A DNA stretch of 64,000 bases from the NCBI RefSeq assembly GCF_016342275.1, contig NZ_JAEIOT010000004.1, positions 434,001 to 498,000 on the forward strand, read 5' to 3'. A program made the position numbers and the translations under genes. Shown in pieces: positions 42,983 through 54,771 of this stretch. The DNA comes from Corynebacterium marambiense. Its GTDB lineage: Bacteria > Actinomycetota > Actinomycetes > Mycobacteriales > Mycobacteriaceae. Position 1 is the first letter of the stretch. Every line of letters starts with the position of its first letter. Under the pieces are notes generated by a model, which had not been told where the DNA came from, ran no database searches, and worked only from the letters and a program-made list of their open reading frames with translations.

Positions 42983-45637
42983 GTGAGCGACGACAACTCC
43001 GGCGGTAATGACGGCGGTGAACTCCTGTTCGACAGGATCCATCCGATCGACATCGGTGAGGAGATGCAGCGCAGCTACATCGACTACGCGATGTCGGTCA
43101 TCGTCGGCCGTGCCCTGCCCGAGGTGCGCGACGGGCTAAAGCCCGTGCACCGACGACTGCTCTACGCGATGTATGACAGCGGCTTCCGGCCCGACCGCTC
43201 CTACGTGAAGTCCGCGAAACCCGTCGCGGAGACCATGGGTAACTACCACCCGCACGGCGACTCCGCGATCTACGACACCCTGGTCCGCATGGCCCAACCC
43301 TGGTCGATGCGCTACCCGCTCATCGACGGCCAGGGTAACTTCGGTTCCCGCGGCAACGACGGCGCGGCCGCCATGCGTTACACCGAGTGCCGCCTGACCC
43401 CGCTGGCGATGCAGATGGTGCGTGACATCCGTTCCAACACGGTCGACTTCCAGCCGAACTACGATGGCAAGAACCTCGAGCCCGTGATCCTGCCATCCCG
43501 GGTCCCCAACCTCCTGATGAACGGCTCCGGCGGTATCGCCGTCGGCATGGCCACCAATATCCCACCGCACAACCTCACCGAACTCGGTGAAGCGATCTTC
43601 TGGATGCTGGAGAACTACGAGGCCGACGAGGCAACCACACTCGAGGCGTGCATGAGGTACGTCAAGGGCCCTGATTTCCCCACCGCCGGTCTCATTGTCG
43701 GTGACCAGGGCATCAAAGACGCCTACACCACGGGCCGTGGCTCGATCCGCATGCGCGGTGTGACCACGATCGAGGAGGACGGTAACCGGCAGATCATCGT
43801 GATCACCGAGTTGCCGTACCAAGTCAACAAGGACAACCTGGTGCTCAACATCGCCGAACAGGCGAACCAGGGCAAGATAGCCGGTATCTCCCGGATCGAC
43901 GACGAGTCCTCCGACCGCGTCGGCCTGCGCATCGTAGTCACCCTGAAGCGGGACGCGGTGCCGCGCGTCGTGCTGAACAACCTGTTCAAGCATTCCCAAC
44001 TGCAGTCCAGCTTCGGCGTGAACATGCTCTCCATCGTCGACGGGGTGCCGCGCACCCTGCGCCTGGACCAGATGCTGCGCCACTACATCGCGCACCAGGT
44101 CGACGTCATCATCCGCCGCACCCAGTACCTGTTGGATGAGGCTGAAAAAGAGGCCCACATCCTGCGTGGCCTCGTCAAGGCACTCGACATGCTCGATGAG
44201 GTCATCGCCCTGATCCGGGCGTCGGCGACCGTCGACATCGCCCGGAACGGTCTCATCGATCTCCTCGACATCGACGAGATCCAGGCCGATGCGATTCTCG
44301 CGATGCAGCTTCGCAGACTCGCCGCCCTGGAACGGCAGAAGATCGTCGACCGGCTGGCCGAGATCGAGGAGATCATCGCCGACTACAAGGACATTCTCGC
44401 CCGCCCCGAACGGCAGCGCGCGATCGTCCGGGACGAGCTCGCCGAGATCGTCGAGAAGTACGGCGACGAGCGTCGCACCCAGATCATCGGCGCCACCGGC
44501 GACGTCACCGAGGAGGACCTGATCGCCCGCGAAAACGTCGTGGCCACGATCACCTCCACCGGCTACGCCAAGCGCACGAAGGTCGACGCCTACCGCAACC
44601 AGAAGCGCGGCGGCAAGGGTGTCCGCGGCGCGGAGCTGAAGAGCGATGATGTCGTTCGCCACTTCTTCGTGTGCTCCACCCACGACTGGATCCTGTTCTT
44701 CACCAACTACGGCCGCGTGTACCGGCTCAAAGCCTACGAACTGCCCGAGGCCTCCCGGACGGCCCGCGGCCAGCACGTCGCGAATCTCCTGGAGTTCCAG
44801 CCCGGTGAACAGATCGCCCAGGTAATCCAGATCCAGGGCTACGACGACGCCGAATACCTGGTACTCGCCACCGCGCACGGCCGGGTCAAGAAATCCCGGC
44901 TCGCGGACTACGACTCCGTCCGCTCCGGTGGCCTGATCGCCATTAACCTCAACGAGGGTGACTCCCTCATCGGCGCCTCGCTGTGCTCCAGTGAGGATGA
45001 CCTGCTGCTCATCTCCGAGGAGGGCCAGGCCATGCGGTTCACCGCCGATGATGAGACGCTGCGCCCGATGGGCCGTGCGACCGCCGGTGTGAAGGGCATG
45101 CGGTTCCGTGGCGAGGACAAGCTGCTCGCGATGTGTGTCGTCGGCACGGGCGACTACCTGCTGGTGGCCACCTCCGGTGGTTACGGCAAGCGCACAGCGA
45201 TGGAGGAGTACCCCACGAAGGGCCGCGGTGGCCTCGGTGTCGCGACGTTCAAGTACACGCCGAAGCGCGGCAAGCTCATCGGTGCCCTGTCGGTGGATGA
45301 CGACGATCAGATCTTCGCCATCACCTCCGCGGGCGGGGTCATCCGCACGGAGGTCGGCCAGATCCGGCCCTCCTCCCGACAGACGATGGGCGTGCGGCTG
45401 GTCAACCTCGAGAAGGGTGTCGAGCTGCTCGCCATCGACCGCAACGTCGAACACGAGGGCGAGGAGACGGCGGAGGCCGTCGCCACCGGTGCCGCCCAGG
45501 GCCCCACCCTGGACCTCGGCAAGGAGACGGGCACGGACGACATTCCCGGCGTTCGTCGCGGTGGAAGCGCTAATCTTGACGCCAATGGTGTCCCCCTCGA
45601 CGGGAACGCCACTGACGACGAGAACGGGGATGAGTGA
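42983..45637 (+). CDS. gyrA: DNA gyrase subunit A
   Basis: 884 residues from GTG 42983. Starts [20 protein letters not shown]; quinolone-determining region [19 protein letters not shown] with Ser94 and Asp98 (E. coli 83 and 87), i.e. no classical resistance change and Ser rather than the Ala of M. tuberculosis. Catalytic Tyr133 in AMRYTECRL. The C-terminal beta-pinwheel includes the GyrA box QKRGGKG. Acidic C-terminal tail. Transcribed opposite to gyrB and dnaA, which is unusual (see findings). Overlaps the next gene by ATGA. Confidence 0.97.
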   Translation: MSDDNSGGNDGGELLFDRIHPIDIGEEMQRSYIDYAMSVIVGRALPEVRDGLKPVHRRLLYAMYDSGFRPDRSYVKSAKPVAETMGNYHPHGDSAIYDTLVRMAQPWSMRYPLIDGQGNFGSRGNDGAAAMRYTECRLTPLAMQMVRDIRSNTVDFQPNYDGKNLEPVILPSRVPNLLMNGSGGIAVGMATNIPPHNLTELGEAIFWMLENYEADEATTLEACMRYVKGPDFPTAGLIVGDQGIKDAYTTGRGSIRMRGVTTIEEDGNRQIIVITELPYQVNKDNLVLNIAEQANQGKIAGISRIDDESSDRVGLRIVVTLKRDAVPRVVLNNLFKHSQLQSSFGVNMLSIVDGVPRTLRLDQMLRHYIAHQVDVIIRRTQYLLDEAEKEAHILRGLVKALDMLDEVIALIRASATVDIARNGLIDLLDIDEIQADAILAMQLRRLAALERQKIVDRLAEIEEIIADYKDILARPERQRAIVRDELAEIVEKYGDERRTQIIGATGDVTEEDLIARENVVATITSTGYAKRTKVDAYRNQKRGGKGVRGAELKSDDVVRHFFVCSTHDWILFFTNYGRVYRLKAYELPEASRTARGQHVANLLEFQPGEQIAQVIQIQGYDDAEYLVLATAHGRVKKSRLADYDSVRSGGLIAINLNEGDSLIGASLCSSEDDLLLISEEGQAMRFTADDETLRPMGRATAGVKGMRFRGEDKLLAMCVVGTGDYLLVATSGGYGKRTAMEEYPTKGRGGLGVATFKYTPKRGKLIGALSVDDDDQIFAITSAGGVIRTEVGQIRPSSRQTMGVRLVNLEKGVELLAIDRNVEHEGEETAEAVATGAAQGPTLDLGKETGTDDIPGVRRGGSANLDANGVPLDGNATDDENGDE

Positions 45638-45981
45638 TGCACATCCAGGAAGTGACCGTCACACGGGTCTCCCCCCTGTCGGCGTTCCGAACCGCACTAG
45701 CTCTATCACTGGCGGCACTAGCCGCGTGGATCCTGTGTGTCACCCTCCTGTACTACGGGCTCGAGCAGTTCGGGTTCTGGGCGAAGCTGAACAGCATCGT
45801 GACAGGCGTCGGCGGCAGTGATGTCATCACCTTCGGCACGGTTCTGTCCGTGGCCAGTCTCCTCGGGGCTATCACCGCGATCGCGGTGACGATCCTCGCC
45901 CCGCTGACCGCCGTGATCTACAACGGGATGGTCGAACTCTTCGGCGGTGTCGTGATCACCCTCACCGAGGGCGACTACTGA
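45634..45981 (+). CDS. DUF3566 transmembrane protein
   Basis: 115 residues, ATGA overlap with gyrA. Two to three membrane helices (FRTALALSLAALAAWILCVT, TVLSVASLLGAITAIAVTIL) with VTRVSPLSAFRTALA near the N-terminus and YNGMVELFGGVVITLTEGDY at the C-terminus, all typical of DUF3566. Always next to gyrA in mycolata; function unknown. Shorter than the mycobacterial homologue, which has a long N-terminal extension. Confidence 0.92.
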   Translation: MMHIQEVTVTRVSPLSAFRTALALSLAALAAWILCVTLLYYGLEQFGFWAKLNSIVTGVGGSDVITFGTVLSVASLLGAITAIAVTILAPLTAVIYNGMVELFGGVVITLTEGDY

Positions 45982-45999
45982 TCCACTGACTCTGGGGCC

Positions 46000-46023
46000 G
46001 CCGGGTACGGATCCGTACCCGGC
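46000..46023. terminator. Perfect 24-bp palindrome after DUF3566
   Basis: GCCGGGTACGGA and its complement TCCGTACCCGGC form a gapless stem 18 bp after the stop; no T run follows, so it may be a processing or termination element before the tRNAs. Confidence 0.5.
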
Positions 46024-46100
46024 AAGACCCTGAAAAATCATTTTCACCTGGTGATTTGCTTTTGATGGAGCGGGCTGGGTAAAGTTCAGTCTCGTTCCAA

Positions 46101-46177
46101 GGGCCTATAGCTCAGTCGGTTAGAGCGCTTCGCTGATAACGAAGAGGTCACAGGTTCGATTCCTGTTAGGCCCACCA
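46101..46177 (+). tRNA. tRNA-Ile (GAT)
   Basis: GGGCCTA acceptor pairs with TAGGCCC; anticodon loop CTGATAA gives GAT; GGTTCGATTCC T-arm; CCA is encoded at 46175-46177. Confidence 0.97.
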
Positions 46178-46186
46178 ACAGAACTT

Positions 46187-46259
46187 GGGGCATTAGCTCA
46201 ATTGGTAGAGCACCTGCTTTGCAAGCAGGAGGTCAGGAGTTCGATTCTCCTATGCTCCA
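46187..46259 (+). tRNA. tRNA-Ala (TGC)
   Basis: GGGGCAT pairs with ATGCTCC; anticodon loop TTTGCAA gives TGC; T-arm AGTTCGATTCT. No CCA encoded. Nine bases after tRNA-Ile, as in mycobacterial ileT–alaT. Confidence 0.97.
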
Positions 46260-46274
46260 CAAGGGAACGTATCG

Positions 46275-46310
46275 CCGGTTCAGTCACTGACTGAGCCGGT
46301 GTTTTCTCGT
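46275..46310 (+). terminator. tRNA operon terminator
   Basis: CCGGTTCAGTCA pairs with TGACTGAGCCGG (one mismatch), followed by TGTTTTCTCGTTTT. Confidence 0.8.
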
Positions 46311-46455
46311 TTTATGGCTTTTGCGGCACCCACGACGGTAAAAGCGGCAAAGACTAGGCGAATATCGCCGATGCGTGTAACATTTGTGACTGTTGTGACT
46401 ACAGTTAACTTCTGATGTTTGTTGGCTGTGGCGGAAGAGTCGCAACACCAGGGAC

Positions 46456-46541
46456 AGGCGCTCCCGGGTTCATCTTTCGAAGGGACGATGAACCCGGGAG
46501 CGCCTGCGTCGTCTTCAGGCCCGCAGCCGCAGACGACGCAG
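46456..46541. other. Two consecutive perfect hairpins (structured element)
   Basis: First stem: 19-bp arms at 46456-46474 and 46488-46506 (CAGGCGCTCCCGGGTTCAT and its complement) with a 13-nt loop. Second: CTGCGTCGTCT (46504-46514) and AGACGACGCAG (46531-46541), 11 bp. The outer end of the first overlaps the start of the second by three bases, so they could be alternative or stacked structures. No T run. Function unknown. Confidence 0.6.
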
Positions 46542-46631
46542 CATCCGGGGCGAGACAGACACCGGGACACGGTAAGGTGAACACAGAAACCCTGATACAC
46601 CCGACGAACACCAGAGGATGACGAACCACCG

Positions 46632-47075
46632 ATGACCGATCTCAAGTCCACACTCACAGGAGCCAACCGGGACGCCGTCGTCAGCGACATGGCGGCCTTC
46701 ATCGAATCCTCTGTCGCCGGCCTGTCCGGGTTCACGGGTATGGCCATCAAGGGGGCCGTCAAAGCGGCCCGCAAGGCGGACCAGAACGTCATCTCCAAGG
46801 GCGTCAACCGCCTCCTCCCCGAGTTCAGCGACGCCCTCGACCCGCACTGGCGGAACTACCGCGAGAACGGCACACACTCCGGATTCGGCGACTACCTCGA
46901 GGCGCACCGTGCGGAAGTAACCGACTCGATTCTCGCCGTCGCGGACCGCAACGCGGACAACATCGACCAGCCCGCCGTGGCCAAGGTCTACTCCTCGGTA
47001 AGGGGAAAACTGACCGGCATCATCAACGATCACCTCGGTGGTCTCGGCGCCGTCATCGAGAAGCACGCCGCCTGA
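46632..47075 (+). CDS. Conserved small protein (DUF6918-like)
   Basis: 147 residues, mostly helical, no signal peptide or membrane segment. AAFIESSVAGLSGFTGMAIK, then KGVNRLLPEFSDALDPHWRN and YSSVRGKLTGIINDHLGGLG are the best-defined blocks. I believe it matches an actinobacterial family of unknown function (DUF6918), but that name needs a database check. Followed by a terminator. Confidence 0.65.
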   Translation: MTDLKSTLTGANRDAVVSDMAAFIESSVAGLSGFTGMAIKGAVKAARKADQNVISKGVNRLLPEFSDALDPHWRNYRENGTHSGFGDYLEAHRAEVTDSILAVADRNADNIDQPAVAKVYSSVRGKLTGIINDHLGGLGAVIEKHAA

Positions 47076-47087
47076 CATCTCCCGCTG

Positions 47088-47122
47088 AAGCCCCCGATCC
47101 CGCCTCCGGACCGGGGGCTTTC
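47088..47122 (+). terminator. Intrinsic terminator
   Basis: AAGCCCCCG and CGGGGGCTT close a stem 12 bp after the stop, then TCTCTG. Confidence 0.75.
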
Positions 47123-47434
47123 TCTGATTCATCGGTGCTGAACAGGGCATGTGCGCGTCCGTTCATTCCCGGATCCTCCGACATCCAGAGGCCGCCACAT
47201 GGACGGGTCCTGCGTCATACACCAAACCTGCAGCGCCACACACAACCCAGACATGTGTTCCACCCGATACGCTGGTGCCACATATTTCCCATCCAGGGGA
47301 TCATATGGCCCAGCGCCCGCCCGGACGGGAGTTGGACGACCGGCGTGGATCACGTCGCGATACCCGCCCCACATCCCACGGCCACTCAGCACTGAAAACC
47401 CGAGCCACAAATACCACCGGATACACCGCCGACG

Positions 47435-47950
47435 GACGGCACAAGGTCATCGTGATCGGCGCCGGCTTCGCCGGGCTCTCCGCAGCCCGTGAACTCGAGC
47501 CAGCCGGTATTGAGGTCGTCATCCACGAAGCGCGCGGCCGGATCGGTGTTCGCACCTAGGCCGATGGCGGAGATCTTCGAAAACTCACGAGACTTCTTCC
47601 CCCAGCCCTACCGCCCGCTTGTGATCCTCGCCGGCGGATTCCCCACGCGCGAGGAGCCGAAGGAGAAGTTCCGCCGAGCCGATGAAGCCAGCGTCATGGA
47701 CGCGGTGTACACAGACGAATTCACTCGTGAGGAGCGGGGCCCTGCGACGGATACTGGTCGGGCGGGTGTATCGGCAATCCCTACGAGGGATCCGCGCAAA
47801 TGGCGAAGCAGAGGGCTGCACTCTACGACAACCGCCTCTCCCTCGTCAACGAGCAAACCTTGCGCTTCAAGCTCGTCGACGGCACGCAACAGCCCTGTCT
47901 ACCGGAGTCATCCCGGCGCGCTGACACAACTCATTCGACTCTCGGACAAT
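47435..47950 (+). pseudogene. Relic of a flavin-containing amine oxidase
   Basis: HKVIVIGAGFAGLSAARELE and AGIEVVIHEARGRIGVRT (47437-47557) are the FAD dinucleotide-binding start of a flavin monoamine oxidase, but the normal GGR(x)xT motif reads GVRT and a stop (TAG) follows at once. Fragments such as PYRPLVILAGGFPTREEPKE and QMAKQRAALYDNRLSLVNEQ after it are in other frames and cannot be assigned with confidence. The gene is truncated and not functional. Confidence 0.5.
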
Positions 47951-47952
47951 AC

Positions 47953-47990
47953 CATACTAGTGTTGTAGATCACACTATAGTGACAGTATG
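47953..47990. promoter_or_regulatory. Dyad upstream of the aldehyde dehydrogenase gene
   Basis: CATACT (47953-47958) and AGTATG (47985-47990) flank an inner GTGT (47960-47963) / ACAC (47972-47975). A TATAGT lies within the right half. Looks like a regulator operator over a promoter; AAGGAG at 48002-48007 is the ribosome site. Confidence 0.5.
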
Positions 47991-48016
47991 ACATCAACCA
48001 TAAGGAGAGCGAGCCC

Positions 48017-49417
48017 ATGAGCGACGCTGATCTGTTGTCCACCATCTCCGCCGACTCAGGCACGCCCGTCCACGACCCCGCCACGGGAGAGCTCATCGCC
48101 CATGCACCGGCGGGAGACGTCGCAATCCTGGAGGAAGCGGTCTCCGCGGCACGCGCCGCACAGCCGGCCTGGGCCGCTCTCGGGGATGAGAAGCGGTGTG
48201 AACTGCTCAACGCCGCCGCGGACGCGATCGAGCGCCACGCCGAGGAACTCGCGGTGCTGCTCTCCCGGGAACAGGGCAAACCGTTGAACGGACCCAACGC
48301 CCGTTTCGAGGTGGGTGGATGTGTCGCATGGCTCCGCACCACTGCAGCGCTACCCCTGGAACCCGAGGTGATCGTCGATGACGGCGAGAAGCACGCCGTA
48401 CTGGAGTACCGTCCCATCGGCGTCGTCGGCGCCATCGGACCGTGGAACTGGCCCATGATGATCGCCGTCTGGCAGTTCACCCCAGCCCTCCGGATGGGGA
48501 ACACCGTCGTCATGAAACCCTCCGAGAACACCCCCCTGTCAGTCCTTGCACTGGCTCACGTCGTGAACTCCGTCCTCCCGGACGATGTCTTCCGCATCGT
48601 CACCGGTGGCGGTGAGGTCGGCGCCGCACTGAGCGCGCACCCGGACATCGACAAGATCATGTTCACCGGCTCCACCCCCACCGGCAAGGCGATCATGCGG
48701 TCCGCTGCGGACAACCTCACGCGTCTGACTCTTGAGCTCGGCGGCAACGACGCCGGTATCGTGCTCCCCGACGCGGACCCCGAGGCGATCGCCGAGGGCC
48801 TGTTCTGGGGCGCATTCATCAACACGGGTCAGACCTGTGCCGCCCTCAAGCGACTCTACGTCCACGAGGACATCTACGACGCCGTGGTGGAAAACCTGGT
48901 CGCCGTTGCACGACAGATGCCAATGGGTGTCGGGCTCGATGAGAACAACGTGCTGGGCCCGCTGCAGAACCGGGCGCAATACGACATCGTCGCCGGACTC
49001 GTCGAGGCCGCCCGCGACAGTGGAGCCCGGATCGTCCTCGGGGGGAACCCCAAACCGGAGCAGCCCGGGAACTTCTACCCCACCACGATCGTCGCCGACA
49101 TCGATCCGGACAACGAGCTGGTCACCACCGAGCAGTTCGGTCCCGCGCTACCTATCGTGCGCTACTCGGATGTCGACGAGGCCGTGCGCATGGCCAACGA
49201 CTCACCCGTCGGTCTCGGCGGTTCCGTGTGGTCCTCCGATCTGAATGCCGCCCGTGAGGTCGCACGGAGGATTCAGGCTGGAACGGTGTGGATCAACAAC
49301 CACGGCGCCATCGATCCGCGAGTCCCCTTCGGTGGCATCAAGGAATCGGGTTTCGGTATCGAGTTCGGTATCCAGGGATTGAAGGGCCTCAGTGTCCCGC
49401 AGGTCATCATGAACTGA
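48017..49417 (+). CDS. NAD(P)-dependent aldehyde dehydrogenase
   Basis: 466 residues. Motifs: VGAIGPWNWPMMIAVWQF, MFTGSTPTGKAIMRSA, TLELGGNDAGIVLPD with general-base Glu, and FINTGQTCAALKRLYVHE with the catalytic Cys; C-terminal VPFGGIKESGFGIEFG. Broad substrate class; not the same subgroup as the 17.9-kb enzyme. The amine-oxidase relic just upstream suggests an amine-to-acid pathway once stood here. Own promoter with dyad; terminated by a 20-bp stem. Confidence 0.9.
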   Translation: MSDADLLSTISADSGTPVHDPATGELIAHAPAGDVAILEEAVSAARAAQPAWAALGDEKRCELLNAAADAIERHAEELAVLLSREQGKPLNGPNARFEVGGCVAWLRTTAALPLEPEVIVDDGEKHAVLEYRPIGVVGAIGPWNWPMMIAVWQFTPALRMGNTVVMKPSENTPLSVLALAHVVNSVLPDDVFRIVTGGGEVGAALSAHPDIDKIMFTGSTPTGKAIMRSAADNLTRLTLELGGNDAGIVLPDADPEAIAEGLFWGAFINTGQTCAALKRLYVHEDIYDAVVENLVAVARQMPMGVGLDENNVLGPLQNRAQYDIVAGLVEAARDSGARIVLGGNPKPEQPGNFYPTTIVADIDPDNELVTTEQFGPALPIVRYSDVDEAVRMANDSPVGLGGSVWSSDLNAAREVARRIQAGTVWINNHGAIDPRVPFGGIKESGFGIEFGIQGLKGLSVPQVIMN

Positions 49418-49435
49418 TCCGTGCACCGGACACGA

Positions 49436-49479
49436 ACAAGAGCACCGCACCCGGAAGATTCCGGGTGCGGTGCTCTTGT
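49436..49479. terminator. Bidirectional terminator between aldehyde dehydrogenase gene and gyrB
   Basis: Perfect 20-bp arms 49436-49455 and 49460-49479 with a 4-nt AGAT loop; begins ACAAGAGCACC. Serves both convergent genes. Confidence 0.85.
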
Positions 49480-49521
49480 CTCTACCTGTCAACCCACGGA
49501 CCGTCAGGTCCACAACAGGCC

Positions 49522-51660
<2,139 letters not shown>

Positions 51661-51776
51661 CTACACGGTCAGGGGTACCTACCGAACAAGGCTTTACAGG
51701 CGTCAGACGGCCTCACACCCCAGGAAAAACACGAATCCCCAGGTCGCCATCCAATATGACTCAACTCACTTTTTGA

Positions 51777-52331
51777 CTAGCCGTAGGTGTCCCGGGGACC
51801 ACGGCCCTTCACGTGCAGCGGCCCCTTTCGCCAGCTCGGTTGGGAGGGTCCGAATACCTTCAATTCGGCGATCACGTCGGGCCCGACCTTCTCGGAGATG
51901 ACCTGCAGGATCTTCCGCTGCATCAAGCGAAGATTCGTGGCCCAGGCCGTCGAATCACACGTGATGAACAACTGCTTGTCCTTCAACATCTGGACCTGAC
52001 TGTGCTGGGCGATCTGCTCCCCAACGAGGATGTCCCAATTGGCCTTCACCCAGCCGCCAGCCATGGGGCGACCCCAGCCCCGACGTCTGATCTCGTCGCC
52101 GAGCACGGATCCGATGGATTCGGTGTTGTCAGTGCGGACCACGGCCCGCCCGTCCGGGCCGGACGGGCGGCCGATCCGCCGTGATGGAGATACCCCGCCC
52201 GCCGGTCGGCGGGCGGATCCGCGGGTTCCGATGCCCGCCTCAGGTAGTCTGCTCCCCCGTTTCCGCGCGACTGCCCGGATGTGTTCATAAGCCGCGGTGA
52301 CGGAATCTGCCCGTTCCTCAGGAGCCGTCAT
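51777..52331 (-). CDS. DciA-type protein (DUF721)
   Basis: 184 residues, overlapping the recF stop by 14 bp. C-terminal DUF721 domain: [40 protein letters not shown] and [20 protein letters not shown]. The N-terminal half is basic and low complexity. DciA proteins interact with the replicative helicase DnaB and act in loading. The position between recF and gyrB is the same as Rv0004 in M. tuberculosis. Two strong GC hairpins lie in the coding sequence (about 52.14-52.21 kb) in the low-complexity part. Confidence 0.9.
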   Translation of the reverse strand: MTAPEERADSVTAAYEHIRAVARKRGSRLPEAGIGTRGSARRPAGGVSPSRRIGRPSGPDGRAVVRTDNTESIGSVLGDEIRRRGWGRPMAGGWVKANWDILVGEQIAQHSQVQMLKDKQLFITCDSTAWATNLRLMQRKILQVISEKVGPDVIAELKVFGPSQPSWRKGPLHVKGRGPRDTYG

Positions 52332-53538
52332 TGCCGTCCTCCCCGGAGACCCCCGACCCGGGCTCCGGGACGCCGAGAACCGAATATCGTCCGGATTCGT
52401 CAGTGATCATCGAGACACGGTGGATACGGGCACCCGAAGTATTCAGTTTGGCCGGCAAATCGCCGTCGACGGCAGCCGTGATGAGCACCTGTTCCGCCGT
52501 CAGGGCGATCTGGATGAGCGCCTCCCTCCGGGCGGCATCGAGTTCCGCGAAGACATCGTCCAGGATCAGTATGGGATCCGTTCCGTCTTCCCTGAACAAC
52601 GAGAAGACACCGAGCCGTAGAGCCAAGGCATACGACCAGGTTTCCCCGTGGCTCGCGAATCCGCGGGCCGGTTCATCACCGAGCATGAGATCCAGATCAT
52701 CGCGGTGGGGACCGACGAGTGACAGTCCCCGTTCAATCTCCCTCGTCCGGTTGTGCGCCAGGTCGGACAGCATCGCGGCCTCCAGGACATCGGCATCACA
52801 ACAGTTATCCGGTGCCGTCGTGATACTGCTTCGGTAACTGAGACGGGGCGGTCTCGACTCCGGTGCGATGATCGCGTACGCGGTGGTCACGTGCTCGGAC
52901 AACTCAGTGACCAGCGCGGTTCTGGCGGCGGTCAGTTGACCGCCGAATGCCGCCAGCTGACCGTCCCAGATATCGAGCGTGGAGAGCGCCGCCGCCCCGT
53001 CCTCGCTGTCGTAACCCCGCCGCAAGGCCCCCGATGCAGACCGGAGGAGTGCGTTACGTTGTCGGAGAACCTTGTCGTAATCGGCCTTGACTCCAGCGAT
53101 CCTGGGGTATCTTGTCGCGAGCACCTCATCGAGATACCGGCGCCGTTCCGCCGGCTCGCCTCGCACCAGGGAGATGTCCTCAGGCGCGAAGAGCACGGTC
53201 TTGACCACCCCGAGAAGACCCCGTGGGGATTCGAGACGGGTCCGGTTCAGCTGCGCGAGATTTCCACCCTTCGGTTTGATGAGCAAATGGGCGGCGAGTT
53301 CACGACCACCGTTGACGGCCACAGTGGAGATTCTTGCGTCGTGGGCCCCGGATCTTACTAATGGAGCATCGTTGGCGACCCGGTGGGACCCAAGATGTGC
53401 GAGGTATCCAACAGCCTCGACGATATTTGTCTTGCCGTGTCCATTACGCCCGACGAGAACGGTGACGCCGGGGTGCAGGTCCAGGGAGAGAGTCGGCCAG
53501 GAGCGGAAATCACGCAGGGTGAGGGTACGGATGTGCAC
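52318..53538 (-). CDS. recF: DNA recombination protein RecF
   Basis: 406 residues. [20 protein letters not shown] opens the SMC-like ATPase; Walker A is [13 protein letters not shown]; signature and Walker B are in [15 protein letters not shown] and [17 protein letters not shown]. Loads RecA at gaps during repair. Between dnaN and dciA, the standard order; 51 bp from dnaN. Confidence 0.97.
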   Translation of the reverse strand: MHIRTLTLRDFRSWPTLSLDLHPGVTVLVGRNGHGKTNIVEAVGYLAHLGSHRVANDAPLVRSGAHDARISTVAVNGGRELAAHLLIKPKGGNLAQLNRTRLESPRGLLGVVKTVLFAPEDISLVRGEPAERRRYLDEVLATRYPRIAGVKADYDKVLRQRNALLRSASGALRRGYDSEDGAAALSTLDIWDGQLAAFGGQLTAARTALVTELSEHVTTAYAIIAPESRPPRLSYRSSITTAPDNCCDADVLEAAMLSDLAHNRTREIERGLSLVGPHRDDLDLMLGDEPARGFASHGETWSYALALRLGVFSLFREDGTDPILILDDVFAELDAARREALIQIALTAEQVLITAAVDGDLPAKLNTSGARIHRVSMITDESGRYSVLGVPEPGSGVSGEDGNDGS

Positions 53539-53589
53539 TCTTCGCCTTTCACCCCTTCACCCGCTAGTTCCCGATGATTCCGGTGGATC

Positions 53590-54771
53590 TTAACCCGGGA
53601 GACGGACCGGCATCAGGAGATACGTGAAATCGGTGTCCGGGGTGGAGAAGGTCCCCTCCTCGTCGGCCTCGGGCAGGTCATCGGGTTCCGGGATCAGAAT
53701 CGCCGGACGGGACGGATCGGTGAAGCCAAAGACGACCCGCTCGGTCCGGATCACCGCGAGACCATCCTTCAGGTAACCGGCGTTGAAGGCGGTCAACAGG
53801 GGGGCCCCGGTGAAGGCGCACGGGAGGGTCTCCTCAGCGTGTCCTGCGTCTGAACCTCCCGCCGAGAGAATCACTTGGCCTTCCGAAAATTCCATCCGGA
53901 TCTGGGCGTTGCGGTCGGCGACCAGCGCGACACGGCGAATCGCATCTATCAGGGGCGAGATCTCGACGCTCGCGAGTGCCTTGTGTGTCTTCGGCAGGAG
54001 TGGCCGGAAGTTCGGGAACTGGGCATCCAGAAGCCGCGTCGTGGTGCGACGTGCGTCGGCATGGACGCCGAACAGGCCCTCGTGGCCGATTGCTGCGCCG
54101 GAACCGACTGCAATTTCGATGTCCTCGTTTGCGCCGTCCAGGGTGCGCGCGTTGTCGAGCAGGGTCTTCGCTGGGATGAGGAGCTTCGCCTCCGTATCAG
54201 TGTTCGTGGGGTTCCATTCAAGGGTCCGCACAGCCATCCGGAAGCGGTCGGTGGCGACGAGAAGGAGCTCTGGGCCGTTGATCTCCATGTGTACGCCCGT
54301 GAGCATCGGCAGTGTGTCATCTTTGCCTGCTGCGGTCGCGACCTGGGTCACGGCTTCGGTGAATAGTCTGGGGTTGATGGTCCCTGTGGTCTCCGGGAGG
54401 TTCGGCAGCTGCGGGTAGTCGTCGAGTGGGATGCTGGGCAGCTCGAAGCGGGAGGATCCGCATTTCACCTGGACCGTCGAACCACTTAACTCGATCTCGA
54501 CAGGTTTGTTGGGGAGTGTGGCGGTGATGTCGGCGATCAATTTGCCGGCGACCGCCACCCGTCCGGTCTCCGCCACCTCGGCGGGGATGCGGACCTGGGT
54601 AGAAACCTCGTAGTCGTACCCGGCGAGCTCGAGTCCCTCATCATCGGCCGTGATGAGCATGCCGCGGAGGACCGGCTGAGTGGGTTTGCTCGGGAGGCTC
54701 CGTGCCACCCAGGCTACTGCTCCCGCCAGGTCATCCTTGGACACCCGGAATGACACTGATTGTGACTCCAT
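53590..54771 (-). CDS. dnaN: DNA polymerase III beta sliding clamp
   Basis: 393 residues, starting MESQSVSFRVSKDDLAGAVA, with three clamp repeats. Characteristic blocks: FPNFRPLLPKTHKALASVEI, RNAQIRMEFSEGQVILSAGG and the C-terminal TYLLMPVRLPG, where MPVRL closes the peptide-binding pocket. Forms the processivity ring of the replicase. About 700 bp of DnaA-box-bearing DNA separates it from dnaA. Confidence 0.98.
   Translation of the reverse strand: MESQSVSFRVSKDDLAGAVAWVARSLPSKPTQPVLRGMLITADDEGLELAGYDYEVSTQVRIPAEVAETGRVAVAGKLIADITATLPNKPVEIELSGSTVQVKCGSSRFELPSIPLDDYPQLPNLPETTGTINPRLFTEAVTQVATAAGKDDTLPMLTGVHMEINGPELLLVATDRFRMAVRTLEWNPTNTDTEAKLLIPAKTLLDNARTLDGANEDIEIAVGSGAAIGHEGLFGVHADARRTTTRLLDAQFPNFRPLLPKTHKALASVEISPLIDAIRRVALVADRNAQIRMEFSEGQVILSAGGSDAGHAEETLPCAFTGAPLLTAFNAGYLKDGLAVIRTERVVFGFTDPSRPAILIPEPDDLPEADEEGTFSTPDTDFTYLLMPVRLPG

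Larger units (their letters stand above)
46260..46631. other. Intergenic region with terminator and two-hairpin element
   Basis: About 370 bp between tRNA-Ala and the next gene. It holds the tRNA terminator at 46275-46299 and the structured element at 46456-46541. No gene is supported. Confidence 0.6.
47123..48016. other. Decayed region between the DUF6918-like and aldehyde dehydrogenase genes
   Basis: Roughly 900 bp with no intact gene. It contains an amine-oxidase relic (separate entry), a later protein-like fragment at about 47580-47760, and the operator/promoter region of the dehydrogenase gene. Confidence 0.55.

Noticed and set aside
43136..45454. A 772-codon open frame antisense to gyrA
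   Set aside because: It mirrors the codon structure of gyrA in a GC-rich genome; its protein is Asp/Val/Leu/His-rich without domain structure, and gyrA on the other strand is certain.
52135..52215. Two strong GC hairpins as a terminator or small RNA
   Set aside because: They lie in the low-complexity Pro/Gly/Arg coding part of dciA, where such pairing arises readily; no T run and no boundary between genes.
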